64,000 nucleotides of DNA from Sphingobium sp. B2D3C (GTDB lineage Bacteria > Pseudomonadota > Alphaproteobacteria > Sphingomonadales > Sphingomonadaceae), in the NCBI RefSeq assembly GCF_025961835.1, contig NZ_JAOQOK010000001.1:744001-808000 (forward strand), given 5' to 3'. The position numbers were made by a program, and so were the translations under genes. The stretch's first letter is position 1. Every line of letters begins with the position of its first letter. The notes beneath the pieces are model-generated. The model made no database searches, was not told the DNA's origin, and saw nothing but the letters and a program-made list of their open reading frames with translations. Positions 32,562 through 40,869 of the stretch are shown here, piece by piece.

Positions 32562-34048
32562 TAGCGTCGCGCATTGAAATAGCTGTCGAGAAAGGCTTGC
32601 GCCTCTGCGCGCGGGGTGCCGATGACGGCCGGCTGCGGGGAGAGGCGCATCAGCTTGGGCTGGGCATCGTCATAGCGCGGCCATTCCGGCAGGCCGGGGC
32701 CGTTGGGATTGCCGGTGCGCGCGAAGTTCACCCAATAATGCGAGACAAGGTCTGAGAGCTTGTGATCCTCAGGCGTCCACGGCTGATCCTCGACCTGCAG
32801 GTTGCGGAAGACATAGACGATCTCCGCTGAATGGAAGGCACCCATTTCCGGCTTGCCGGGCCAGGGCTGATCGAACCAGTAGAGCCACGCACCGGACTTA
32901 CCGGTCTTGGCTTGAAGCTTGGCCCAGCTGCGCATCTGCCATTGGACGGCATCGGTCGAAGATTGGCCCAGTTGATCCTTGGATGCCCCGTAAATCCGGT
33001 CGTAAGCCGCGCCGTTAGCATCAGACCGCTGCACCCAATCCTTGCGGATGTTCGATCCCTCCATGGAGTTGGAGCCGACCAGTGTGGGCACGTCGTTCTG
33101 CTTGCCCGCAGCAAAGATGTTGTAGACGATGTCCGGCAGCACATAGCCGTCGCGCTCGGTGGGCCAGAAGAAGGCCAGTTCCTTGGTGAACGCGTCCATC
33201 GGCAGCGCGCGGAGCTGCGCGACTGTTTCGCCGCCGAGCTTGCGGCCAAAGTCCGCGCCATAAGCCTCCGCCTCGCGCATGTCCTTGCGGCCGACGAGGC
33301 CACCATCGGGATCGAACTGGGACGTGCTCTCGCCGATCGCGCGGTGGAACAATCTCTTGGCCAGGGGCGAAGCCTGCAGGATGCTGATCGCGGTGCTGCC
33401 GGCGGATTCGCCGAACACGGTGACGTTGCCCGGATCGCCGCCAAAGGCCGCGATATTGTCGCGCACCCATTTCAGCCCCTCGATCTGGTCGAGAATGCCG
33501 TAATTGCCCGATGCCTTGTAAGGCGCTTCGGCGGTAAGACCCGGATGTGCCATGAAGCCGAGCGGGCCGACGCGGTAATTAAGGGTCACCAGCACCACAC
33601 CCATTTTCGCGAGCGCCGTGCCGTCATAAGCCGGCTCGCGGTTTGAGCCGCCCAGGAAGCCGCCGCCGTAGATCCACACCATCACCGGGAGCGGCCCTTG
33701 GTGGTCGGCTGGCGTCCAGACATTTACCGAAAGGCAGTCCTCGCTCATCGGCCGTTGGTCGACCGGCGAGCGCCATTGCGGGCAGATCGGGCCGAACTGC
33801 GTTGCATCGCGCAGGCCGCTCCAACCGGAGGCCGCGACCGGTGCTTTCCAGCGTTGCTCGCCGGCGGTCGATGCGCCGAACGGGATGTTGAGGAACTTGC
33901 GCACGCCGTCCGCTTCGGCACCTTTCAGCGCGCCCTGACGGATGGTCACCTGCGGCGCGGCGCCGGTGTCGGCGGCCAGCGGGGCGGCAGTTCCGGCGAG
34001 GAGGAGTGCGGCAAGCCCGCTACGGCGCAGGAGAGGGATCGTCTTCAT
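32561..34048 (-). CDS. Secreted type-B carboxylesterase, second copy
   Basis: A 495-residue carboxylesterase with an N-terminal signal (SGLAALLLAGTAAPLAAD). It has SEDCLSVNVWTP, VWIYGGGFLGGS, the canonical elbow VTVFGESAGSTA and the His segment FHSAEIVYVFRN. It is related to the protein at 17850-19430 along its full length but has the standard GESAG motif. The ATG at 34048 has GGAGA upstream and lies 12 bases after the stop of an aromatic-acid transporter gene, so both are probably one transcript. That pairing suggests cleavage of an aryl ester with uptake of the released acid. Confidence 0.85.
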   Translation of the reverse strand: MKTIPLLRRSGLAALLLAGTAAPLAADTGAAPQVTIRQGALKGAEADGVRKFLNIPFGASTAGEQRWKAPVAASGWSGLRDATQFGPICPQWRSPVDQRPMSEDCLSVNVWTPADHQGPLPVMVWIYGGGFLGGSNREPAYDGTALAKMGVVLVTLNYRVGPLGFMAHPGLTAEAPYKASGNYGILDQIEGLKWVRDNIAAFGGDPGNVTVFGESAGSTAISILQASPLAKRLFHRAIGESTSQFDPDGGLVGRKDMREAEAYGADFGRKLGGETVAQLRALPMDAFTKELAFFWPTERDGYVLPDIVYNIFAAGKQNDVPTLVGSNSMEGSNIRKDWVQRSDANGAAYDRIYGASKDQLGQSSTDAVQWQMRSWAKLQAKTGKSGAWLYWFDQPWPGKPEMGAFHSAEIVYVFRNLQVEDQPWTPEDHKLSDLVSHYWVNFARTGNPNGPGLPEWPRYDDAQPKLMRLSPQPAVIGTPRAEAQAFLDSYFNARR

Positions 34049-34060
34049 GGGAATCTCCAT

Positions 34061-35449
34061 TCAGGCAGCACTGGCCGAGGGGCGGGCGCGGGCGGCAAAT
34101 CCGGCCAGACCGCACAGGGCGAGCAGCACGGCGACGACGGCGAAGAAGGCAAAGGAGCCGCCCAGATCGAGCGAAATGACGCCGGTGAACGAGCTGAGCA
34201 CTGCGCCCAGTCGCCCGGTGGCGGAGGCGACGCCCACGCCGGTCGCCCGCGCTGCGGTGGGGTAGGCCGTGGCGGCGAGCGTGTAGAGCGTGTTGTGCAG
34301 CCCTGCCATGCAGAAGCCGAGCGCGACCATCACCGGCAGGATGATGAGCGCCGAGACGACATCACTGCCGAGCAGCACGGCGAGAACGCCCGCGAGCAGA
34401 GCAGCGGCACCCGCCAGACCCATATGCGCGCGGCTGAATCCGGTGCGATCGAGCAGAATGCCGCTGAACAGTGCGCCGACCACGCCGCCCATATGGAAGG
34501 TGGTGATGCCGAGGCTGGTCATGGTGAGATCGAAGCCTAATGTGCTCAGCATCGTCGGGACCCAGCTGAAGATGGTGTAGGAGGCCATCAGACAGGTGAA
34601 AAAACCGCCCCAGAGCAGCAGGGTCTGGTGGCGCAGCGCCGGCGAGAGCAGCAGGCGCAGCGGCGCGATGACCGTGCTGGCTGGCGGCGGTGCATCGAAG
34701 CGATGGGCCGGGTCATGCGAGATGCGGCAGCGCTTGAGCAGTCGTGCCAGATCTTCATGCCGGCCCGCGCGCAGCAGGAAGCTTGGCGATTCCGGCAGGA
34801 AGACGATGAAGGCGAGGGCCAGCAGAATTGGCAGGGCGCCTGCGACGAAGAACAGGGTTCGCCATCCGAACATCTCCAGCACCGAGGCGCCGAGCCCGCC
34901 GGCGATGATGCCGCCAATGGGAATGAACACCATGCCGATGGCAATGGCGCGGCCCCGGCGCTTTTCCGGCGTAAATTCGGAAATAAGTGCGGCGCCATTG
35001 GGGATCGCCGCGCCGATGCCGAGGCCATCGAGGAAGCGCACGAGCAGCAATTGCGTGGCGTCATGCGTGAAGCCACCGGCCACCGTCATCAGGCCGAACA
35101 GCAGGATGGCGACGATCAAGGCCCAGCGGCGGCCGATCCGGTCGCCCATGATCCCGCCGATGATCGAGCCCAATGCGACGCCGGCCAGATTGGCAGCCGT
35201 CACCGGCGCGAACGCCCCACGGGGAATGCCCCAATCCGCAATCAGCGCCGGCAGCACGATGCCGAGAGACTGGTTGGCCAGCCCGTCGACCGCGAAGACC
35301 AGCGCGAAGCAGCCGAGCAGCAACTTCTGGAACGGGCTCCAGGCCGCATTGTCGATGGCCGTGCCCAGATCATGCGATACCACAGCTGACGCCGCGCCGC
35401 TGGGCTCGGCTGGCAGTGCCGTGCCGGCTGCTGGGGTGAAGGATGCCAT
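34061..35449 (-). CDS. MFS transporter, aromatic acid:H+ symporter (AAHS) family
   Basis: A 462-residue 12-span carrier. AAHS features include FALVFAVDGLANQSLGIVLPAL in helix 1 (Asp in the first helix), GGIMGDRIGRRWAL after helix 2, SEFTPEKRRGRAIA between helices 4 and 5, and FLPESPSFLLR at the midpoint. Relatives such as PcaK, VanK and GalT-type carriers import protocatechuate, vanillate or gallate. Start ATG 35449 has GGAGAG upstream; the long open frame before it has no ribosome site. The gene is followed by a carboxylesterase and preceded by DoxX-like gene E on the same strand. Confidence 0.85.
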   Translation of the reverse strand: MASFTPAAGTALPAEPSGAASAVVSHDLGTAIDNAAWSPFQKLLLGCFALVFAVDGLANQSLGIVLPALIADWGIPRGAFAPVTAANLAGVALGSIIGGIMGDRIGRRWALIVAILLFGLMTVAGGFTHDATQLLLVRFLDGLGIGAAIPNGAALISEFTPEKRRGRAIAIGMVFIPIGGIIAGGLGASVLEMFGWRTLFFVAGALPILLALAFIVFLPESPSFLLRAGRHEDLARLLKRCRISHDPAHRFDAPPPASTVIAPLRLLLSPALRHQTLLLWGGFFTCLMASYTIFSWVPTMLSTLGFDLTMTSLGITTFHMGGVVGALFSGILLDRTGFSRAHMGLAGAAALLAGVLAVLLGSDVVSALIILPVMVALGFCMAGLHNTLYTLAATAYPTAARATGVGVASATGRLGAVLSSFTGVISLDLGGSFAFFAVVAVLLALCGLAGFAARARPSASAA

Positions 35450-35525
35450 GCTGCTCTCTCTCCGTGTCAGGCGTTGGTCTGTGGCCGGGGGCGATTCTGG
35501 TGTCGCGCGCTCACGGCGGATGGTG

Positions 35526-36155
35526 TCAAAGGGGGCGGGGCGGCTCCTGCCTGTCGAGCGCGCTCTCGCCCATGAAACGCGGCGGCGCGGCATAGGCGCG
35601 CGCGGTGAGGAACGGCTGGTAATAGCGGAAATAGGCCAGCAGCAGGGCGCAGTTCACGCCGATCTCCAGCGGTCCTGTGATGAGCTGGCGCGGCAGGCCG
35701 ACGACGATGGCGTTGAGGTAGAAGATCGTAAAGCTGGTCGGCACCTGCAGCACCAGCATCAGCGGCACGAACCGGTTGGTCAGCAGCACGATGCCGACGA
35801 GGCCCTCCATGGCCTTGATGCCCGGGAAGAGGCCCATATCGAGCAGCGACTGGATGAACGGTCCGCCGATGGGGTGGGGCACGACCGGCTGCATGTCCGT
35901 CAGCCAGTAGCGCGAGGAGGACCAGATGAGATGCAGGCCGAAATAGATGCGCATCGCATCGGTCACATGGTCCGCCGTCGTACGCTTCGGGTCCAGCCGG
36001 CGCAGGATCAGCGCGCCCACGATACCGGCAAGGATCGGGAAGCCGAAGAACATGAACGTGTCGAACTTGCCGAACGCCAGATAGAGGCCGATGGCGCCGC
36101 TCAGCGCGGCCGGAACGATGAAGCCAGTGGTCAGCGGCTTGGGTGACGAGGGCAT
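35526..36155 (-). CDS. DoxX-like membrane protein, island paralogue E (long form)
   Basis: A 209-residue membrane protein, the same length as paralogue C and aligned with it end to end: FDTFMFFGFPILAG, DAMRIYFGLHLIWS, RYWLTDMQPV, then GIKAMEGLVGIVLLTNRFVPL and AYFRYYQPFL. C and E lie 11 kb apart on opposite strands, so they were not formed by a simple local tandem event. It sits between an aromatic-acid symporter and an orphan TAXI binding protein. The conserved polar TDMQP and MRIYFG motifs hint at a specific membrane function, not just packing, but none is known to me. Confidence 0.68.
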   Translation of the reverse strand: MPSSPKPLTTGFIVPAALSGAIGLYLAFGKFDTFMFFGFPILAGIVGALILRRLDPKRTTADHVTDAMRIYFGLHLIWSSSRYWLTDMQPVVPHPIGGPFIQSLLDMGLFPGIKAMEGLVGIVLLTNRFVPLMLVLQVPTSFTIFYLNAIVVGLPRQLITGPLEIGVNCALLLAYFRYYQPFLTARAYAAPPRFMGESALDRQEPPRPL

Positions 36156-36252
36156 GGTGCTTCTTTCTGCTGGCGAGCGCCTTGGGGTCGTTCGCCCTGG
36201 GTCGTTGGTGGTGTCATACGCGGGTCATGTCCGGGGCTTGCGAGCCGCCCGA

Positions 36253-37338
36253 TCAGTCGATGTAGCCCATCTCCCGATAATAGCGCGCGGCGCCGGGATG
36301 CAGCGGAACGCCCTTGCCGTCGCCGACCGTGCGTGGATCGATGGAATAGGGCCGCACGAACCATTTGAGCTCGCCGCGTGCCCGGTCGATGCCGCGCGCG
36401 GCGGCATAGGCAATGTCATCCGGCATATCGGCGCGACCGAACACGACTTCGCCGGACCGGCCGACCGTCTTGATCGCGCGATCCACCCCGCGCAGCACGC
36501 CCCAGCGGGCGGTGGTGCGGACCATGTCAGCCTCCTTGACCATCTTGTCGAGCAGATCGTCCGGCAGATCGAGGAAGTGGAGTTTGTGCGCGACGGTCAG
36601 CGTCGTCCAGAACGAAGACTCAGGGTTGTTCGCCGGGCTGGCGAGGCTGGAGATGACGACGTCGAATGGGGTTTCCGCGGTCACGTCGTGCGGGCTCTGG
36701 ATCGAGCCACCCCAGCTCTCCACGCTGGCCTTATCGAGGCCGTAATAAGCGAGCACGGGCGCCTCGCTCGGCTGGCCATCGGTGAGAATGCGCACCGGCA
36801 GCTTGCGGGCGCGGATTTCAGCGAGGCTCTTGATCCCGAGTTCCGGCTTGACCGCGACCAGCAGATAGGTCGGGTCCTCGATCCGTGCGATGAGGCGCAG
36901 CGCGGGATAGGGACCGTCCTTGGCATAGATATATTGGCCACGATAGGCCCAGGTCATCATCGATGCCTCGGTGATGCCGAAGTCGATGGGGGCGTTGATC
37001 CGCTGGGTCGTGCCGTGGCGTACATCGCCTTCCTTCAGGGGCGGGGGCAGGGCGGCCTTGCCCACCAGACGCGGCCCTTCGGTGCGGTTGCAATTGCGGC
37101 AGAGGATGATCTCATAGCCTTCCGGCGCCATCGCATCGCGCACGAATTCGCCCAGTTCGCCCCAGGGGCAGGCTTCCGGGCAGGCGGAGGCGAGGACGAG
37201 ACGCTTGGTGGCGTAACCGGTCTTGCCGACATCGGTCCAGCTTGAGTCGACGATCTTTTCCGGCTCTGCCGCGCGCGCCGGCATGCCCAGCGTGAGGCCG
37301 GCCAGGGCCAGGGCGATTGCAGATAGCAGCATGCGCAT
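36253..37338 (-). CDS. TAXI-family TRAP-type solute-binding protein (orphan)
   Basis: A 361-residue periplasmic protein; the signal peptide ends MPARAAE. It has the TAXI-like layout: a Cys-rich N-terminal part (SACPEACPWGELGEF; LCRNCNRTEG), FGITEASMMTWAYRGQ, then DPTYLLVAVKPELGIKSLAE and a second lobe with PFDVVISSLASPA. TAXI proteins normally deliver organic acids to a fused TRAP permease. No permease gene lies in this window, so it may serve a carrier elsewhere or be a sensor. The two CxxC-like pairs are unusual for this family. A palindrome TAGTATACTA lies 126 bases upstream. Confidence 0.7.
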   Translation of the reverse strand: MRMLLSAIALALAGLTLGMPARAAEPEKIVDSSWTDVGKTGYATKRLVLASACPEACPWGELGEFVRDAMAPEGYEIILCRNCNRTEGPRLVGKAALPPPLKEGDVRHGTTQRINAPIDFGITEASMMTWAYRGQYIYAKDGPYPALRLIARIEDPTYLLVAVKPELGIKSLAEIRARKLPVRILTDGQPSEAPVLAYYGLDKASVESWGGSIQSPHDVTAETPFDVVISSLASPANNPESSFWTTLTVAHKLHFLDLPDDLLDKMVKEADMVRTTARWGVLRGVDRAIKTVGRSGEVVFGRADMPDDIAYAAARGIDRARGELKWFVRPYSIDPRTVGDGKGVPLHPGAARYYREMGYID

Positions 37339-37463
37339 TGAAGACCGTCTCCCCTCAGGCGCCCGATCCAGTGTGTCGCGAGACTCGCAGGACAGGCAGC
37401 GGCTGGTCCAACCCCGCTTTCTTCTGTGGGAAGCTTCGGTTAGGCAGCAAACAATATAAAAAA

Positions 37464-37473
37464 TAGTATACTA
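37464..37473. promoter_or_regulatory. Palindrome TAGTATACTA upstream of the TAXI gene
   Basis: A perfect 10-bp palindrome in an AT-rich stretch, 126 bases before the TAXI gene and 69 bases past the Rieske gene's stop. It resembles the TGGTATACCA type of site bound by FCD-class GntR proteins more than the TTGT-N3-ACAA set. Confidence 0.35.
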
Positions 37474-37541
37474 ATCTGGCGTCGTCAATGCCATGTGGTC
37501 GCGCGCCTTTCTAATATTTGACCTGTGGGCGCGCGAGAGCT

Positions 37542-38645
37542 TCAGTGCGCCATCTCCGCGGGTGCGCGCGGAGCATTCAGGGAGGCGGCGGCCTCCTCGG
37601 CGCGTTCGCGGGCGATGAGATCGGCCAACATGCGGCGCGCGGAAACCGGCGCCGTATCCGTCGCAAGCAGGATCGGGTTCAACTCATTGATGTCGCTGAC
37701 GGCACCCATATTTTCCTGCACCATTTCGATCATCGGCTCGTCCTGCTGCCGGAAAGCCATGTCGAAGAAATCGAGCAGGGCCTGGTCGACCTCCGGCTCA
37801 TCGCGACGCCGATTGCGGCCGTTGACGAAGAAATAATGGGAGGTGAACTCGGTCTCCGGCGTGATGATATGGAGCTGCGGAATATGCGCGCCGCTCTCGC
37901 GCGGCTGACCGACCTCCCAGCTGCCCAGCTTGAAATCCAGCATCGCCGGTGGATGCCAGGTCATGGTGGTGTCGGTCTCCACTACAACCTTGGGGTCCAT
38001 GCCGAACAGGCCGACATGCGCCGAGGAGGGGCCAAGGCCGCTGCGGATGCGATGATTGGTGATCCAGCGATCGCCGCGCTCCAGCCGCTGCGTGGTGGCG
38101 GCGAGCAATTGCTCTGGCGTGTAATTGCCCCCGCTGAACTGCGGGTGGATGAAGGCGGCGTGACTGAGGTCCAGCAGGTTATCGACCACCAGCTCATAAT
38201 GACCCTTCACGTGCAACAGCCCGCGCACCACGGCATAGTCATCGGGCTGTTCGAGGAAATCGATGACCGGCAGCAGCGCCGGGTTAGCCTTTGCGGGGTC
38301 GCCGGGCCAGAACCAGATGATGCCGTAGCGCTCCAGCAGCGGCCAGGCGCGAATGTTTGCGGCGGGCAGGCCGGCCTTGGTCTTGCTGTGCGGATTGAGC
38401 ACGCATTCGCCATCCCGGTTGAAGCGCAGGCCGTGATAGGGGCATTCCAGCGTGTCATCGATGATCCGGCCGGCGGAGAGCGGCGCAAAGCGGTGCGGAC
38501 AGCGATTGAGGATCATAGCCGCCTCGCCATGGCTGTCGCGGAACAGCACGGCCTTCTGGTCGATCAGCGTGCGGGCCAGCGTGCCTTCGCCGAGTTCATG
38601 GGAATAGGCTGCGGCGTACCAGGTGTTTTTCAGGATCGAGAGCAC
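37542..38645 (-). CDS. VanA-like Rieske oxygenase (O-demethylase type)
   Basis: A 367-residue Rieske oxygenase. The cluster ligands are Cys49, His51, Cys68 and His71 (CPHRFAPLSAG ... CPYHGLRF). The non-heme iron site is in DNLLDLSHAAFIHPQ, with His162 and His167. The opening ILKNTWYAAAYSHEL is typical of vanillate O-demethylase oxygenase (VanA) and dicamba demethylase. A VanB-type reductase is absent; only a separate ferredoxin lies upstream on the same strand, 157 bases away. O-demethylation of a methoxy aromatic acid is the best guess. A GTATAC-centred site lies about 100 bases upstream. Confidence 0.83.
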   Translation of the reverse strand: MLSILKNTWYAAAYSHELGEGTLARTLIDQKAVLFRDSHGEAAMILNRCPHRFAPLSAGRIIDDTLECPYHGLRFNRDGECVLNPHSKTKAGLPAANIRAWPLLERYGIIWFWPGDPAKANPALLPVIDFLEQPDDYAVVRGLLHVKGHYELVVDNLLDLSHAAFIHPQFSGGNYTPEQLLAATTQRLERGDRWITNHRIRSGLGPSSAHVGLFGMDPKVVVETDTTMTWHPPAMLDFKLGSWEVGQPRESGAHIPQLHIITPETEFTSHYFFVNGRNRRRDEPEVDQALLDFFDMAFRQQDEPMIEMVQENMGAVSDINELNPILLATDTAPVSARRMLADLIARERAEEAAASLNAPRAPAEMAH

Positions 38646-38744
38646 TCACCACTCCATCAATATTTTGATCGCGGCAACCGGGGCTCCCGCAACAGGACCA
38701 GGAGGCGGACGCAGCAAACCTCTCCTGAATCATTGGTAGACGAT

Positions 38745-38757
38745 TATGTATACCATA
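38745..38757. promoter_or_regulatory. Possible GTATAC-centred operator upstream of VanA-like gene
   Basis: TTATGTATACCAT contains the palindrome GTATAC and resembles half of a TGGTATACCA-type GntR site. It lies 100 bases before the Rieske gene start, between it and the ferredoxin gene. Symmetry is imperfect. Confidence 0.3.
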
Positions 38758-38802
38758 CGAGTTATCCGCTGTCATCCGGCAAGTCGCCCGGTTGGTCACT
38801 CA

Positions 38803-39096
38803 TCAAAGGTCCAGCACCAGCCGCTCGGTCAGCGCGCCGGAGCAGCAGATCATCATCATCTTGCCCTCGCGCTTCTCCTGCGGTGTCAGCACCGCGTCGA
38901 AATGCTCGGGCGTCCCCGCGAGCACTTCCGTTGCGCAGGCGCCGCAGGTGCCCTGCTCGCAGCTTGAGCTGGCCGGAACACCGGCCTCGCGCACCGCCTC
39001 GAGGATCGACTGGCCCGGCGCCACTGTGAGTTCCAGGCCGGAGCGGGCCAGTTCAACGATGATGGTGCCATCGGGGAGGGGTTGTTTTTCAGTCAC
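38803..39096 (-). CDS. Stand-alone plant-type [2Fe-2S] ferredoxin (VanB C-terminal-like)
   Basis: A 97-residue ferredoxin with cluster ligands Cys46, Cys51, Cys54 and Cys84 (SCEQGTCGAC ... ICCSGA). The segment after the third Cys (GTPEHFDAVLTPQEK) and the ending LVLDL are those of the C-terminal ferredoxin domain of VanB/phthalate dioxygenase reductases. The FMN- and NAD-binding domains that normally precede it are missing, and there is no trace of them in the flanks. It probably carries electrons to the VanA-like oxygenase encoded next to it. It is divergent from an FAD-protein gene, with a strong inverted repeat between. Confidence 0.85.
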   Translation of the reverse strand: MTEKQPLPDGTIIVELARSGLELTVAPGQSILEAVREAGVPASSSCEQGTCGACATEVLAGTPEHFDAVLTPQEKREGKMMMICCSGALTERLVLDL

Positions 39097-39145
39097 GACC
39101 GGCAGTCTCTATCATGCTTTCCATCCGCTCGTCATAGGCCAGAAT

Positions 39146-39163
39146 TATCTTAGTGCTAAGATA
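39146..39163. promoter_or_regulatory. Inverted repeat TATCTTAG-TG-CTAAGATA, probable MarR operator
   Basis: Perfect 8-bp arms with a 2-base centre, the geometry of MarR-family operators, sit between the ferredoxin gene (start 39096, leftward) and the FAD-protein gene (start 39262, rightward). TTGACA (39166-39171) and TACCCT (39189-39194), 17 bases apart, directly follow and could be the rightward promoter. The MarR gene at 40870-41460 is the obvious candidate regulator. Confidence 0.6.
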
Positions 39164-39261
39164 TATTGACAGGCGGCGGGGGTGAAAATACCCTCAGGGC
39201 AACTCACCGCGCGCGCCATTGCTGCGCTCGGTGCCCCCATGATGGTTTTAGGAGATGCGCA

Positions 39262-40848
39262 GTGGCCCGCGAAATGGTGACGGATGTTCTGGTGATCGGC
39301 GGCGGCTCCGCGGCGACGCGCGCGGCGTTGGAGGCCGCGGCGGCGGGCGTGGCCGTGATGCTGGTGGACAAGGGCACGGTCGGCGATAGCGGCTCGAGCC
39401 CGCACGCGCTGGTCGGCTTCAGCGTGCCGCTGCTGGATGAGGCGGATAGCTCCGCGCTGTTCGTCGAGGATTGGGCGAAGGCCAGCGGCGGCATTTGCGA
39501 CCGCGATCTGGTGGCGCAATGCGCAGAGCATGGGCGCTTTCTGGCCGAGGATATGGAAAAGCGCGGCGTGCCCTTCATCCGCAATGCCGATGGGAGCTGG
39601 TTCATCTCCCGCCGCGCCGGCCATTCCGTGCGCCGGACCTTGCAGGCGCAGGGCCTGGGCAAGGGCAAGCACGCCAATGTCATCGCGCCCATGCGCACCG
39701 GCCTGATCGATGCCGGCGTGACGCTGCAGGAAGGAACCATGATCACGCGCCTGCTGCTCAGCGATGGCGCTGTCGTGGGGGCATATGCGGTCGGCCCGGA
39801 TGGCGAGCATTTCATCATCCGCGCCAAGGCCGTCGTGCTTGCCTCGGGCGGGGTGAACCGGCTCTACACGAAGCTCTGCGACGAAGTGGTCGAACATGGC
39901 AGCCGCACCACGGGCGACTCCTACAGCTTGGCGTTCCATGCCGGCGCGCCGCTGATCGACATGGAGTTCGTCCAGTTCCGCGATTCGCCGCCCGCCGGGC
40001 CGATCTACGGCGCCGCCTATGTGAACGCGCTCGGCGAGCGGATCATGGAGAAATATGATCCCGAGAATATGGAATGCGCCCCGCGCTACATGATGGCGCG
40101 CGCCGTCTATACCGAGAATTTTGAGGGGCGCGGGCCGGTCGTCTGGCATGTCGAAGACGGGCAGGTCGCCCGCTCCCGCGCGCCGGTCGGCAATTATGAG
40201 GGCGGGCAGATCGTGGAGATCACCCTCATGTTCCAGCGCCTGATGGGCGGCGCGCGCATCGATGTGACCGCTGCGACGGCGGTGCCGGGCCTCTATGCAG
40301 CGGGCGAGGCGTCCGGGGGCATTCATGGCGGCGACCGGATGCAGGGCTGCGGCTTCCTGGAGACGCAGACCTTCGGCCGAATCGCCGGGCAGAGCGCGGC
40401 CCAGCGGGCGAAGACGACTGACTTGCCCGCGCTCGATGCCGCTGCGGTGGAGGCCGAGGCAGCGCGGCTGGCGCGCAGCACGGGCGCGCAGGATCCTGTC
40501 GCCCTGTTCGAGAGGGTGCGCGAGATCATGTGGGCGCAGGTCGGCGTGGTGTCCAACCGCACCCAGTTGACCGATGCCATCGCCAAATTTCAGGAGATCC
40601 AGCGCATCGCTGCGACCGATGTCGATCAGTCCGATCTGGTCGCCGCCGAGGAACTGCGCAATCTCGCGCTCACCGCCGAACTGGTGGCGACGGCCAAGCT
40701 CGCCCGCGAGGAGACGCGCAGCGGCCACGGGCGCACCGATTTCCCGCAGGAAGATCCCGCCTGGGTGCGCCACGTCCGCCTCGCGAACGCAGGCGATGGC
40801 GCGGTGGCTGTCGATACCATCCCGGTGGTCGAGTTCGCTGAAGCCTGA
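39262..40848 (+). CDS. FAD-dependent oxidoreductase, fumarate reductase/succinate dehydrogenase flavoprotein family
   Basis: A 528-residue flavoprotein starting at GTG 39262, with GGAG seven bases before it. The FAD-binding dinucleotide motif is VLVIGGGSAATRAALEA, followed by GDSGSSPHALVG, and the FAD-closing region is GLYAAGEASGGIHGGDRMQG. The C-terminal helical domain matches the FrdA/SdhA/AprA group. Such stand-alone flavoproteins reduce or desaturate organic acids or enones. It may use the divergent ferredoxin as a redox partner; that is inference from position. The MarR-type inverted repeat lies about 100 bases upstream and the MarR gene converges on it. Confidence 0.82.
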   Translation: MAREMVTDVLVIGGGSAATRAALEAAAAGVAVMLVDKGTVGDSGSSPHALVGFSVPLLDEADSSALFVEDWAKASGGICDRDLVAQCAEHGRFLAEDMEKRGVPFIRNADGSWFISRRAGHSVRRTLQAQGLGKGKHANVIAPMRTGLIDAGVTLQEGTMITRLLLSDGAVVGAYAVGPDGEHFIIRAKAVVLASGGVNRLYTKLCDEVVEHGSRTTGDSYSLAFHAGAPLIDMEFVQFRDSPPAGPIYGAAYVNALGERIMEKYDPENMECAPRYMMARAVYTENFEGRGPVVWHVEDGQVARSRAPVGNYEGGQIVEITLMFQRLMGGARIDVTAATAVPGLYAAGEASGGIHGGDRMQGCGFLETQTFGRIAGQSAAQRAKTTDLPALDAAAVEAEAARLARSTGAQDPVALFERVREIMWAQVGVVSNRTQLTDAIAKFQEIQRIAATDVDQSDLVAAEELRNLALTAELVATAKLAREETRSGHGRTDFPQEDPAWVRHVRLANAGDGAVAVDTIPVVEFAEA

Positions 40849-40869
40849 CCGGCGCCACCACTCCCGCGT

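Noticed and set aside
39145..40773. A 542-codon antisense frame opposite the FAD-protein gene
   Set aside because: No family motif, and it would cover the MarR-type inverted repeat and promoter; the plus-strand flavoprotein is convincing.
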